From contig JAJUKC010000024.1 of NCBI GenBank assembly GCA_029264995.1, forward strand, positions 1 to 33,872: a stretch of 33,872 nt of DNA, given 5' to 3'. Under the pieces are notes generated by a model. It ran no database searches. It had not been told where the DNA came from and was given only the letters and a program-made list of their open reading frames with translations. The number at the start of each line of letters is the position of its first letter. The stretch's first letter is position 1. Shown piece after piece: positions 7,113-15,090 of the stretch. Origin of the DNA: Marinobacter sp. GTDB lineage: Bacteria > Pseudomonadota > Gammaproteobacteria > Pseudomonadales > Oleiphilaceae. A program made the translations under genes and the position numbers.

Positions 7113-8561
7113 CTAGAACCCTCTCGGCACGGTCTGGGCCTCCACGAATTCAAACAGCCCTTCCAGACCACCTTCCCGGCCAATACCCGAGGCTTTCATA
7201 CCGCCAAACGGCGCCTCCGGTGTCGGCCCGGTGCCGGTGTTCCAGCCCACGTGACCAAACCGCAGGCCGGCAGCCACCCGCTGGGCACGTTCGGCATCGG
7301 CGGTGAACACGTAGGAGGCCAGGCCAAACTCCGTGTCGTTACCGGCATCAATGACTTCTTCCTCGGTCCGGAACAGCGCCATGGGCACCAGCGGACCGAA
7401 GGTCTCCTCCTGGTAACAGCACATCTCCCGGTCCACGCCCTGCACCACCGTGGGTGGGAAAAACAGGCCATCGCCCAGTTCCGCTGGTTGTTTGCCAGCC
7501 ACCAGGCTGGCGCCCTTGTCGAGGGCGTCCTGCAGGTGCCGCTTCACCTTGTCGAAGCCCTGCTTGTTGATCAAGGGCCCAATGTCGATGCCATCGTTCA
7601 TGCCGTCGCCGACGGTCATCTTGTTCACACGTTCGGCCAGCTTCTGACCAAAGGCATCCGCCACCTTCTCGTGCACAAAAATCCGGTTGGCGCAGACACA
7701 GGTCTGGCCGCCACCGCGGAATTTGTTGGCAATCAGGTTATCGGCGGCGGCCTCCAGGTCGGCATCGTCAAAGACGATGAACGGGGCATTACCACCCAGC
7801 TCCAGTGCCAGCTTCTTCACCTGCTCGGCGGTGTCCACAATCAGTTTGCGGCCCACTTCGGTAGAGCCCGTGAAACTGAGCATGGGTACATCTTTATGTT
7901 CACACAGTACCTTGCCGATCACGCTGGCCTTACCCATCACCAGGTTGACCATGCCATCCGGCAGGTCGAGTTTATCCATCACGCTGAAAAAGGCGATCAT
8001 GGTCAGCGGCGTCTCGCTGGCCGGCTTGATGACCGAGGGGCAACCCGCCGCCAGGGCCGCCGACAGCTTCTTGGCAATCATGCCGATGGGAAAGTTCCAG
8101 GGCACAATCAGCCCGGTTACGCCCACGGGCCGGTAGTGAACCGTCCAGGTGCAATCCTTGGGCTTTTCCGGAATCGTGTGGGAATCAAGAGCGCTGATGT
8201 GCTTGGCACAGTAATCGAAGAAACCGGCGGCGTAATCCACCTCGCCCTGGGCTTCCTTCCAGGGCTTGCCATGCTCCATACACAGGATGCGGCCAATCTC
8301 TTCGCGGTTTTCTTTCAGGCCGTCACGAATATCCTCCAGCCACTTGCGGCGGGTTTCGATCGGCCAGGGATTAGTGAGCCTGAGCGCTGATTGTCCAGCC
8401 TCTACCGCTGCCACAACATCTTCCTCCGGCATCGACGGCACCTTGGCAATCACCGAGCCGGTGGCCGGGTTGTAAACGTCGAACGTGGCACCGCCGGCAG
8501 AGTCTTTCCAGCGCCCGCCAATGTAGCCTGTGAGGTTTTCCAGTAGTGGTGACTCGATCAT
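7113..8561 (-). CDS. gabD: NAD(P)-dependent succinate-semialdehyde dehydrogenase
   Basis: The enzyme oxidises succinate semialdehyde to succinate, the last step of GABA and putrescine degradation. The ATG at 8561 is preceded by AAGAGGAG and gives 482 residues, the same as E. coli GabD; the frame extends upstream but without a better start. Diagnostic segments are PWNFPIGMIAKKLSAALAAG, ELGGNAPFIVFDDADLEAA and GQTCVCANR. The catalytic cysteine is residue 288, the position known for E. coli GabD, and the second cysteine two residues later is typical of this subfamily. The C terminus ends EAQTVPRGF. Other aldehydes are possible substrates. It is divergent from an acetylpolyamine amidohydrolase-like gene, which supports a polyamine/GABA pathway. 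Confidence 0.9.
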   Translation of the reverse strand: MIESPLLENLTGYIGGRWKDSAGGATFDVYNPATGSVIAKVPSMPEEDVVAAVEAGQSALRLTNPWPIETRRKWLEDIRDGLKENREEIGRILCMEHGKPWKEAQGEVDYAAGFFDYCAKHISALDSHTIPEKPKDCTWTVHYRPVGVTGLIVPWNFPIGMIAKKLSAALAAGCPSVIKPASETPLTMIAFFSVMDKLDLPDGMVNLVMGKASVIGKVLCEHKDVPMLSFTGSTEVGRKLIVDTAEQVKKLALELGGNAPFIVFDDADLEAAADNLIANKFRGGGQTCVCANRIFVHEKVADAFGQKLAERVNKMTVGDGMNDGIDIGPLINKQGFDKVKRHLQDALDKGASLVAGKQPAELGDGLFFPPTVVQGVDREMCCYQEETFGPLVPMALFRTEEEVIDAGNDTEFGLASYVFTADAERAQRVAAGLRFGHVGWNTGTGPTPEAPFGGMKASGIGREGGLEGLFEFVEAQTVPRGF

Positions 8562-8769
8562 CTCGGCTCCTCTTGCATGACTGGTGACGCCCCGGACCGG
8601 GGCGGGCTTCAATAGCAAAGCGTGCCTTTCATAGTGGATGCTGAGCGCTAAGCTGTAAAGTCAGAGGGGATTTTTTCAGGGCGGCGATTTTTGACCCGGG
8701 CTTGTCACTGCCTATACTCGAAGAAGAGTTTTTACAGGCTCTCCCTGTTATCCCCGAGGAGACGGATTC

Positions 8770-9783
8770 ATGAAGGCATTTTTTCACCCGACGCAGGATC
8801 TGCACATTCCGAAAACCTATTTCACCCGGGGCCAGATGCGCCAGCCTCAGGAGGTGCCTGATCGCACCGGCCAGATGCTCGAAGGCCTGAAAGCCATGGG
8901 CATCCCGGTACTGCAGCCCGCCGACCAGGGCGCAGGCCCGATCTCCAAAGTGCACGACCTGGGTTACCTGCGGTTCCTGGAATCCGCCCACAGGCGCTGG
9001 ATGGAAATGGAAGACTGGGGCGACGAGGTGATGTCGAACATTTTCGTGCGTTCCCCCAACGCCATGCGAGGCATCCTGGCCGAAGCCGCCTGTTACCTGG
9101 CAGACGGCAGCTGCCCCATTGGCGAAAATACCTGGAAGGCGGCCTACTGGTCGGCCCAGACCGCTCTGGGTGCCGCCGACGCGCTGATCGCCGGAGAACG
9201 CAACGCCTACGCCGTGTGCAGGCCACCGGGCCATCACGCCCGCAAGGATGCCGCCGGTGGATTCTGCTACCTGAACAACGCCGCCATCGCGGCCGAGCAC
9301 TTGAAGAGCCGGTTCCCGCGAACGGTCATCCTGGATACAGACATGCATCATGGCCAGGGCATCCAGGAGATTTTCTACGACCGCAGCGACGTGTTGTACA
9401 TCTCCATCCACGGCGATCCCACCAACTTCTATCCGGTGGTGAGCGGCTTCGAGGACGAACGGGGGGAAGGCGAAGGCTATGGCTACAACATCAACCTGCC
9501 CATGCCCCACGGCTCCAGCGAGGATCATTTCTTCGCCAAACTGGAAGAGGCGATGGCGGCCATCCGCCTGTACCAGCCGGATGTGCTGATTCTGACCCTC
9601 GGCTTCGATATCTACAAGAACGACCCACAAGCAAAAGTATCGGTGACTTCCGAGGGCTTCTGTCGGCTGAGCACGCACCTTCGTCAGCTGGGCTTACCCA
9701 CGCTGGTGGTGCAGGAAGGCGGGTATGATCTGGACGCCCTCAGCGAGAACGTCCAGCAGTTTTTCAAGGGGTTGGAGGGCTGA
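8770..9783 (+). CDS. Acetylpolyamine amidohydrolase / class II histone deacetylase-like enzyme
   Basis: This zinc hydrolase probably removes acetyl groups from acetylated polyamines or similar amides. At 337 residues it is the size of Mycoplana ramosa acetylpolyamine amidohydrolase (341). The catalytic machinery is intact: RPPGHH with H155/H156, zinc ligands D191 and H193 in LDTDMHHG and D280 in LGFD, and the transition-state tyrosine Y319 in EGGY. These lie three or four residues before the equivalent positions in the Mycoplana enzyme. CCGAGGAGACG precedes the ATG. The gene is divergent from gabD (208 bp between starts), so both may respond to polyamines. Its stop codon directly abuts that of thiI. 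A general lysine deacetylase role cannot be excluded. Confidence 0.88.
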   Translation: MKAFFHPTQDLHIPKTYFTRGQMRQPQEVPDRTGQMLEGLKAMGIPVLQPADQGAGPISKVHDLGYLRFLESAHRRWMEMEDWGDEVMSNIFVRSPNAMRGILAEAACYLADGSCPIGENTWKAAYWSAQTALGAADALIAGERNAYAVCRPPGHHARKDAAGGFCYLNNAAIAAEHLKSRFPRTVILDTDMHHGQGIQEIFYDRSDVLYISIHGDPTNFYPVVSGFEDERGEGEGYGYNINLPMPHGSSEDHFFAKLEEAMAAIRLYQPDVLILTLGFDIYKNDPQAKVSVTSEGFCRLSTHLRQLGLPTLVVQEGGYDLDALSENVQQFFKGLEG

Positions 9784-11238
9784 TCAGACCGCCGGGGCAT
9801 ACACCTTGATATTGCCATGCCCCTCAGCCTTCAGGTGGCCGGCGTGCATGCGACTCATGGTGCCCCGGTCGCAGTACAGCAGGTATTGGCGGTTGCCCGG
9901 CAGTTCCGCCACCTGCTGATTCAGCTCGTAGAAAGGAATCTTGAGCACATCGTTGTTGGTCAGGGTCAGTGGCGAGCGCTCTTCTTCCGACGGGTGGCGA
10001 ACGTCGATGATCACGTCGTCTACCGACGGCGTCTGGATCAACTCCACATCTTCCGGTGTCTGGGTGCTGTCCAGGAGCTGGCTGACCATGGTGTCGGTGC
10101 GGTTAGCGATGGCGTCGGCCAGGGCGGCCGGGTCCATGTTCGCCTCTTCTTCCTCCACCCGATGCAGCTTGGCGCGGGTGACCGGCTTGCTGGAAATCAC
10201 GCCGCAATACTCCGGCATGTTACGGGCAAAGGGCTCGGTACCAATGTCCTTGGCAATGCGAATGATTTCCTGCTTGTCCATGGCGATCAGCGGGCGCAGC
10301 ACAACCTCGTCACTGGCACGGTCCACCACATTCAGGTTGGTCAGGGTCTGGCTGGAGACCTGAGCCACCGCATCGCCCATCACCAGCCCCGAAGCGTTGT
10401 AATCCCGGGCGATCTCGGCAGCCGCCTTGAGCATCATCCGCTTGAGCACCACACCCCAGTGGCGGTGGTTCACCGAGCGCATGATCTCGGCCACCACGCC
10501 TTCAAACGGCACAGAAATGAACTTCACGTTGTGGGACGAGCCATAACGCTCCCACAGGTAGTGGGCGACCTGGCGCACGCCCACTTCATGGGCAGCACCG
10601 CCCAGGTTAAAGAACAGATAATGACTGCGAATGCCACGGCGCATCATCAGATAGGCAGCCACCGACGAGTCGTAGCCCCCGGAAATCAGCGTCATCACAG
10701 TTTCCACCGTCCCCAGCGGATAACCGCCAAGCCCCTCGTGGCGACGATGGGCAATGTGGTAGCTGTCGTCCTTTACCTCAATACGAACTTCAAGATCCGG
10801 TGATTTCAGATCCACGCCTTTGGCGTCGGAGCCCTGCAACAACGCCGCGCCCACCGAACGCTCCAGGTCAATGGAACGGAAATCATGATCGCCATGACGG
10901 CGGGCGCGAACGGCAAACGTCTTGCCTTTCAGGCGTTCGGCATAGGCCTGCACCGCCTTTTCGCCCACATCGTCAAGATCGACAAACGGAAACACCCCGA
11001 TCTCCTGGATGGTCGAGATGCCGGGAATGCGCACCAGCTCATCAATCACCGGGCCGGCAAGGCTGCGGCCATCGGGCACATCCACATCCACCCGGTCCCA
11101 GCTGCCATCCACACGGATCTCCGGATCCAGCCGGGCCAGTAATTTACGGATATTCTGCCGCAACTGGCGCATCTGCTGCTGGCGAACGGGTTTACTCTTG
11201 ATAGCCACTTCCGGGGCGGGACGAATCAGCAATTTCAT
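9784..11238 (-). CDS. thiI: tRNA 4-thiouridine synthase / sulfurtransferase ThiI
   Basis: ThiI adenylates U8 of tRNA and transfers persulfide sulfur to make 4-thiouridine; it also supplies sulfur for the thiazole of thiamine. The 484-residue protein has the long, rhodanese-bearing form: an N-terminal ferredoxin-like/THUMP region to about 165, the PP-loop SGGYDSSVAAYLMMRRG at about 186, and a C-terminal rhodanese domain. Both functional cysteines are present: Cys345 in PEYCGVISSKP and Cys456 in LLYCDRGTMSRM, matching E. coli Cys344 and Cys456. The start MKLLIRPAPEVAIKS is standard. It is divergent from ppnN (121 bp between starts) and convergent with the amidohydrolase gene with no gap, so any terminator must lie inside the neighbour. 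Confidence 0.97.
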   Translation of the reverse strand: MKLLIRPAPEVAIKSKPVRQQQMRQLRQNIRKLLARLDPEIRVDGSWDRVDVDVPDGRSLAGPVIDELVRIPGISTIQEIGVFPFVDLDDVGEKAVQAYAERLKGKTFAVRARRHGDHDFRSIDLERSVGAALLQGSDAKGVDLKSPDLEVRIEVKDDSYHIAHRRHEGLGGYPLGTVETVMTLISGGYDSSVAAYLMMRRGIRSHYLFFNLGGAAHEVGVRQVAHYLWERYGSSHNVKFISVPFEGVVAEIMRSVNHRHWGVVLKRMMLKAAAEIARDYNASGLVMGDAVAQVSSQTLTNLNVVDRASDEVVLRPLIAMDKQEIIRIAKDIGTEPFARNMPEYCGVISSKPVTRAKLHRVEEEEANMDPAALADAIANRTDTMVSQLLDSTQTPEDVELIQTPSVDDVIIDVRHPSEEERSPLTLTNNDVLKIPFYELNQQVAELPGNRQYLLYCDRGTMSRMHAGHLKAEGHGNIKVYAPAV

Positions 11239-11359
11239 AAAAAAGACTTTGATCGGAATAACGTCGGGTGGCGTAAAAGCCAGAAAGGCCTTAGTGTACC
11301 CTTTCGCCAGACTGGCTCAAAATCCGTCATTGCCGAAACCATCAGGAGCTTCACCAACG

Positions 11360-12742
11360 ATGACTGAAACCACCATGAATGCCCTGGTCTCCCCCGAGGG
11401 CAGCCTCGAGATCCTTTCCAACTACGAGGTAAACCGGCTCAAGGACAAGAGCGAGGGTGGTCTGTATCGCCTGTTCCGTCAGTGTGCACTGGCCGTGCTC
11501 AATACCGGCGTCGAAACCGACGACTGTAAGGAATTGATGGAAGCCCACGCCGATTTCGATGTACGGCTGGTGCCCCAGCCCCGGGGGCTGAAGCTGGAAC
11601 TGATCAATGCGCCCGGCCACGCCTTTGTGGACGGCGAAATGCTACGCGCCATCCGGGAACACCTGTTTTCTGTACTGCGCGATATCGTCTACAGCCACTC
11701 CCTGCCCAACAGCGTGGCGGGCTTCCGCAAGGATAACCCCGAAGACCTCACCAATCTGGTCTTCCACATTCTGCGCAACGCCCGGGTACTGGAAGCAGGC
11801 CGCCAGCCAGACCTGGTGGTGTGTTGGGGCGGCCATTCCATCAGCCACGATGAATACCAGTACAGCAAGGATGTCGGCCACCAGCTTGGACTGCGCGGCC
11901 TGAGTATCTGTACCGGCTGCGGCCCGGGTGCCATGAAAGGCCCGATGAAAGGTGCCACCATCGGCCACGCCAAGCAACGGGTGAAGAACGGCCGTTACAT
12001 CGGCATTACCGAGCCGGGCATTATCGGTGCCGAAGCGCCCAACCCGATTGTGAACGAACTGGTGATCATGCCGGATATCGAGAAGCGTCTTGAGGCCTTT
12101 GTCCGCTGCGGCCATGGCGTGATTGTGTTCCCGGGTGGCGTCGGCACCGCGGAGGAGATTCTGTACCTGCTCGGCATTCTGCTACACCCGGACAACGTCG
12201 ACCTGCCATTCCCGGTGGTGTTTACCGGTCGCCAGGAAAATGCGGAATACTTTGAAATGATCGACAAGTTTATCCGCAACGCCCTGGGCGATGAAGCCGC
12301 CAGCAAATACGAGATCATTATTGATGATCCGGTGCGGGTCGCCCAGACCATGAAGCAGGGCATGAAAGACGTGGAGACTTTCCGCCGCGCCATGCAGGAT
12401 GCCTACTACTTCAACTGGATGCTGAAAATCGACCCGGTATTCCAGCTACCGTTCGAGCCGAACCATGACAACATGCGGGCTCTGGAACTGCATCGCGATC
12501 AGCCGGTTCACCTGATTGCGGCGAACCTGCGCAAAGCGTTCAGCGGGATTGTGGCAGGTAACGTGAAGGAAAGCGGAATCCGGCAGGTACAGGAAAAAGG
12601 GCCGTTTGAAATTGCCGGTGACCCGACGCTGATCAAACCCCTGGAGGCGATGCTGGAGCAGTTCGTAGCGCAGAACCGAATGAAACTACCCGGCTCGTCG
12701 GCCTACCGGCCCAGCTATCGCATTGTCAGTGGTGCGGCCTGA
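11360..12742 (+). CDS. ppnN: Pyrimidine/purine nucleotide 5'-monophosphate nucleosidase PpnN (YgdH)
   Basis: PpnN hydrolyses nucleoside monophosphates to base and ribose 5-phosphate for salvage; the E. coli enzyme is stimulated by (p)ppGpp. The protein (460 residues from the ATG at 11360) aligns across its length with E. coli PpnN: LYRLFRQCALAVLNTG, VVCWGGHSISHDEYQY, STICTGCGPGAMKGPMKGA-like central block (ICTGCGPGAM), PDIEKRLEAFVR, FPGGVGTAEEILYLLGI, FSGIVAGNVKE and RMKLPGSSAYRP near the end. The PGGVGTAEE motif belongs to the LOG/lysine-decarboxylase-like nucleosidase fold. An alternative ATG follows five codons later. AGGAG lies 12 bases upstream, a little far. It converges on the cytochrome gene. 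Confidence 0.95.
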   Translation: MTETTMNALVSPEGSLEILSNYEVNRLKDKSEGGLYRLFRQCALAVLNTGVETDDCKELMEAHADFDVRLVPQPRGLKLELINAPGHAFVDGEMLRAIREHLFSVLRDIVYSHSLPNSVAGFRKDNPEDLTNLVFHILRNARVLEAGRQPDLVVCWGGHSISHDEYQYSKDVGHQLGLRGLSICTGCGPGAMKGPMKGATIGHAKQRVKNGRYIGITEPGIIGAEAPNPIVNELVIMPDIEKRLEAFVRCGHGVIVFPGGVGTAEEILYLLGILLHPDNVDLPFPVVFTGRQENAEYFEMIDKFIRNALGDEAASKYEIIIDDPVRVAQTMKQGMKDVETFRRAMQDAYYFNWMLKIDPVFQLPFEPNHDNMRALELHRDQPVHLIAANLRKAFSGIVAGNVKESGIRQVQEKGPFEIAGDPTLIKPLEAMLEQFVAQNRMKLPGSSAYRPSYRIVSGAA

Positions 12743-12768
12743 GCCGCAGCACTGACAAACACAACGCC

Positions 12769-13107
12769 TTATTTGCCGCCGTCGGCCGGCAGGCTGGCGT
12801 AGTAGGCAGCCAGGTTGGCAATGTCAGCATCGCTCAGGGCTGTCGCCTGGCCCTGCATCACCGGAGCCTGACCACCTTTGCGGTCGCCATTCTTGTAAGC
12901 CTTAAGAGAAGCTACAAGGTACTGCTCTTTCTGGCCAGCCAGGTTCGGGTAGATGGGCACCTGGGAGATACCGTTCTGGCCGTGGCACGCGGCACAAACG
13001 GCGGCCTTGGCCTTGCCAGCCTCGATGTCACCGGCGGCCATGGAAGCGACCGGTACCATCGCGCCAGCTGCGAACAGGCCCGCTACTGCAAGATGCTTCA
13101 GATTCAT
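12769..13107 (-). CDS. Small periplasmic cytochrome c (class I)
   Basis: This is a monohaem electron carrier exported to the periplasm. The 112-residue precursor has a signal peptide ending ASMAA before GDIEAGK. The haem-binding motif CAACH is at residues 38-42, and Met84 in APVMQGQA is the likely sixth ligand. The C-terminal [16 protein letters not shown] is typical of cytochrome c4/c5-like or c553 domains. The ATG at 13107 is preferred over a GTG three codons upstream because GAGAGG lies nine bases before it. It may feed a terminal oxidase or another reductase; nothing in the neighbourhood identifies the partner. Confidence 0.93.
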   Translation of the reverse strand: MNLKHLAVAGLFAAGAMVPVASMAAGDIEAGKAKAAVCAACHGQNGISQVPIYPNLAGQKEQYLVASLKAYKNGDRKGGQAPVMQGQATALSDADIANLAAYYASLPADGGK

Positions 13108-13322
13108 TGTGTTCACCCTCTCATCGTTTTAACGTTCACATTCCGGCATAAGAACCGGTCAGTAACTCAGGTTTCACTTATAGCACACCCGCCCGTGAGC
13201 TCAAATGTGATAGATCAAGGACTTTCGTGCGACCATAGTCCTCTTTTACGCCTGAGCATTGTGAACGACAGTACGAACAAACCACAAATACCCAATCAGA
13301 GATACCACCGGAGAACCAAGCC

Positions 13323-14432
13323 ATGCCAGTTGAGGTACAGGAGCTCCCCTGCCGGGAAGGACACATCGGCCTGCTCACCCTGAACGAGCCGGGCACCCTC
13401 AATGCCCTGACCGAGGAGATGGTCAACCAGGCGCAGCAGGCGCTGGCGCAATGGGCGGAGGATTCCCGGATCTGCCTGGTGGTGCTGCAGGGGGCCGGAG
13501 AGCGGGCGTTCTGCGCCGGTGGCAACATCCGGGCCCTGTACCCGGCACTGACAGGCGATGGCGACAATGCCGCGCCCGCGCGGTTCTTTGCGGCGGAATA
13601 CCGGCTCGACTTTACCCTGCACCGGTTTCCCAAGCCGGTGGTCGGCATGGCCGGCGGCATTGTCATGGGCGGGGGCCTGGGGTTACTGGCGGCCTGTCGT
13701 TACCGCTTGATTTACCCGAATGTCACCATGGCCATGCCCGAGATCAGCATCGGCCTGTTCCCCGATGTTGGCGCCAGCTGGTTCCTGAACCGCCTCCCCG
13801 GTCGGCTCGGATTGTTCATGGGCCTGACCGGCGCCCGCCTGAATGTCGCCGACGCCTTGCGAGTGGGCCTGGCTGATATGGTGATCGAAGCAGACCAGAG
13901 CAGCGCCCTGCTTGAACGGCTGCAGGAGGAACGCTGGATCGGTGAAACCGCCGCCGACGACAACCGCCTGTTCCGCCTGCTGAACCAGCTGGAAGCGCTG
14001 GATTACCGCACGCTGGCTCCGGGGCACCTGGAACAGCACGAACAGACCATTGCACGCCTGAGTGCAGGCGACGAGCTACCCGCGATTGTTGAGAAACTCG
14101 GGAATTCGCAGAGTACCGATTCCTGGTGGCAGGCGTGCATCCATAACCTGAAAACCGGCTGCCCGGTCACGGCCTGGCTGATCTGGCACCAGATACAGAA
14201 AGGTCAGCAGATGTCTTTGAAGGATGTATTCCGAATGGAGCTGGCCATGGCCGAAGAATGCACCCGAAGACCCGACCTGGCCGAGGGTATTCGGGCCCTG
14301 CTGGTCGACAAGGACCGGCAACCCAGATGGTCTTACACCTCGGTTGCCGAGGTGCCGGAAGAAGTGGTTGAACGGCATTTCCAGCCGGTGTGGGACGATA
14401 CCACCGACCCGATGATGCTGGACAGCCTCTGA
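13323..14432 (+). CDS. Enoyl-CoA hydratase/isomerase family protein, probable 3-hydroxyisobutyryl-CoA hydrolase
   Basis: This crotonase-fold enzyme most likely hydrolyses 3-hydroxyisobutyryl-CoA in valine breakdown. The 369-residue length and a C-terminal extension beyond the hydratase core (about 260) fit the hydrolase subfamily. Features include FCAGGNIRALYPAL for the CoA-binding oxyanion region, GIVMGGGLGLLAACRYRL, then MPEISIGLFPDVGASWFLNRLPG with the acidic catalytic residue, and the late signature GIRALLVDKDRQPRW. CCGGAGA lies shortly before the ATG. It stands alone rather than within a branched-chain amino acid operon, so the exact substrate is inferred from the family only. It converges on the ankyrin gene with a one-base gap. 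Confidence 0.85.
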   Translation: MPVEVQELPCREGHIGLLTLNEPGTLNALTEEMVNQAQQALAQWAEDSRICLVVLQGAGERAFCAGGNIRALYPALTGDGDNAAPARFFAAEYRLDFTLHRFPKPVVGMAGGIVMGGGLGLLAACRYRLIYPNVTMAMPEISIGLFPDVGASWFLNRLPGRLGLFMGLTGARLNVADALRVGLADMVIEADQSSALLERLQEERWIGETAADDNRLFRLLNQLEALDYRTLAPGHLEQHEQTIARLSAGDELPAIVEKLGNSQSTDSWWQACIHNLKTGCPVTAWLIWHQIQKGQQMSLKDVFRMELAMAEECTRRPDLAEGIRALLVDKDRQPRWSYTSVAEVPEEVVERHFQPVWDDTTDPMMLDSL

Positions 14433-14433
14433 T

Positions 14434-15021
14434 TCAGCGTGCCGCGCCCGCCTGCACCAGCAGCATTTCAAGATCCTGGTTATTGCTGGCGCGGGCCAGG
14501 TCAAGAGCGGTGGTGCCATCAGCACGGCGATAGTGCACATCGGCACCGGCCGCCAGCAGCATTTCGGCGGTCAGAAGGTCACCACTGGCCACTACTTTCA
14601 TCAACAGGGATTCTCCACCCTGATTGACGTTCACATTAGCGCCCGCCGCCAGCAGGGCCCTGACCACCGCAAGGTGGCCGTTTTCAGCGGCCTGGATAAC
14701 CGCGGTGTAGCCGTCGGCACTGCGTGCATTCACATCTGCGCCAGCGGCCAGTAACAACCGGACAATGCGGCGGTTGCCGTTGGTGGCTGCCACCATAAGC
14801 GGGGTTTGCTCCGCTCCGGCCTGGGCATCCGGGCTTACCCCGCTGGACAGCAGCTCCAGTACCGCCCGATCCTCATTGGCGCGCACCGCAGCCATCAGTT
14901 CCTCCGGGCTGGCACCAGTCGCCTCGGCTTCAGGTGCTGACCCGGTTGTGCTGCATCCGGCCAGCAGCGCCAGTGCCAGGAAAAATATCAGGTGGAAATA
15001 GCTGCTCGCGTCCCTGCCCAT
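14434..15021 (-). CDS. Ankyrin-repeat lipoprotein
   Basis: The 195-residue protein starts with a lipoprotein signal (LIFFLALALLAGC, cysteine at about 22). A low-complexity linker rich in Ser, Ala and Glu follows, then about four ankyrin repeats, for example TPLMVAATNGNRRIVRLLLAAGADVNARS and YTAVIQAAENGHLAVVRALLAAGANVN. Ankyrin repeats bind proteins, so it is probably a membrane-anchored periplasmic interaction module; its partner is unknown. It follows tmcA by 69 bp on the same strand and may be read through from it. The stop lies one base from the stop of the convergent hydrolase gene. Confidence 0.9.
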   Translation of the reverse strand: MGRDASSYFHLIFFLALALLAGCSTTGSAPEAEATGASPEELMAAVRANEDRAVLELLSSGVSPDAQAGAEQTPLMVAATNGNRRIVRLLLAAGADVNARSADGYTAVIQAAENGHLAVVRALLAAGANVNVNQGGESLLMKVVASGDLLTAEMLLAAGADVHYRRADGTTALDLARASNNQDLEMLLVQAGAAR

Positions 15022-15090
15022 GTCGGAAATCTCTTGTTTGCGTTTTGCAGCTATTCTGATCAGGCAGTCATCGGAATTAAATCGAACCGG

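Noticed and set aside
7053..8390. A 445-codon plus-strand open frame opposite gabD
   Set aside because: It is the shadow of gabD, which has the catalytic cysteine and full length. The frame also starts inside a terminator.
13195..13225. A possible FNR/Anr site (TTGAT on the minus strand, near 13218) upstream of the cytochrome c gene
   Set aside because: Only about 7 of 10 informative bases fit TTGAT-N4-ATCAA; the second half-site is poor.
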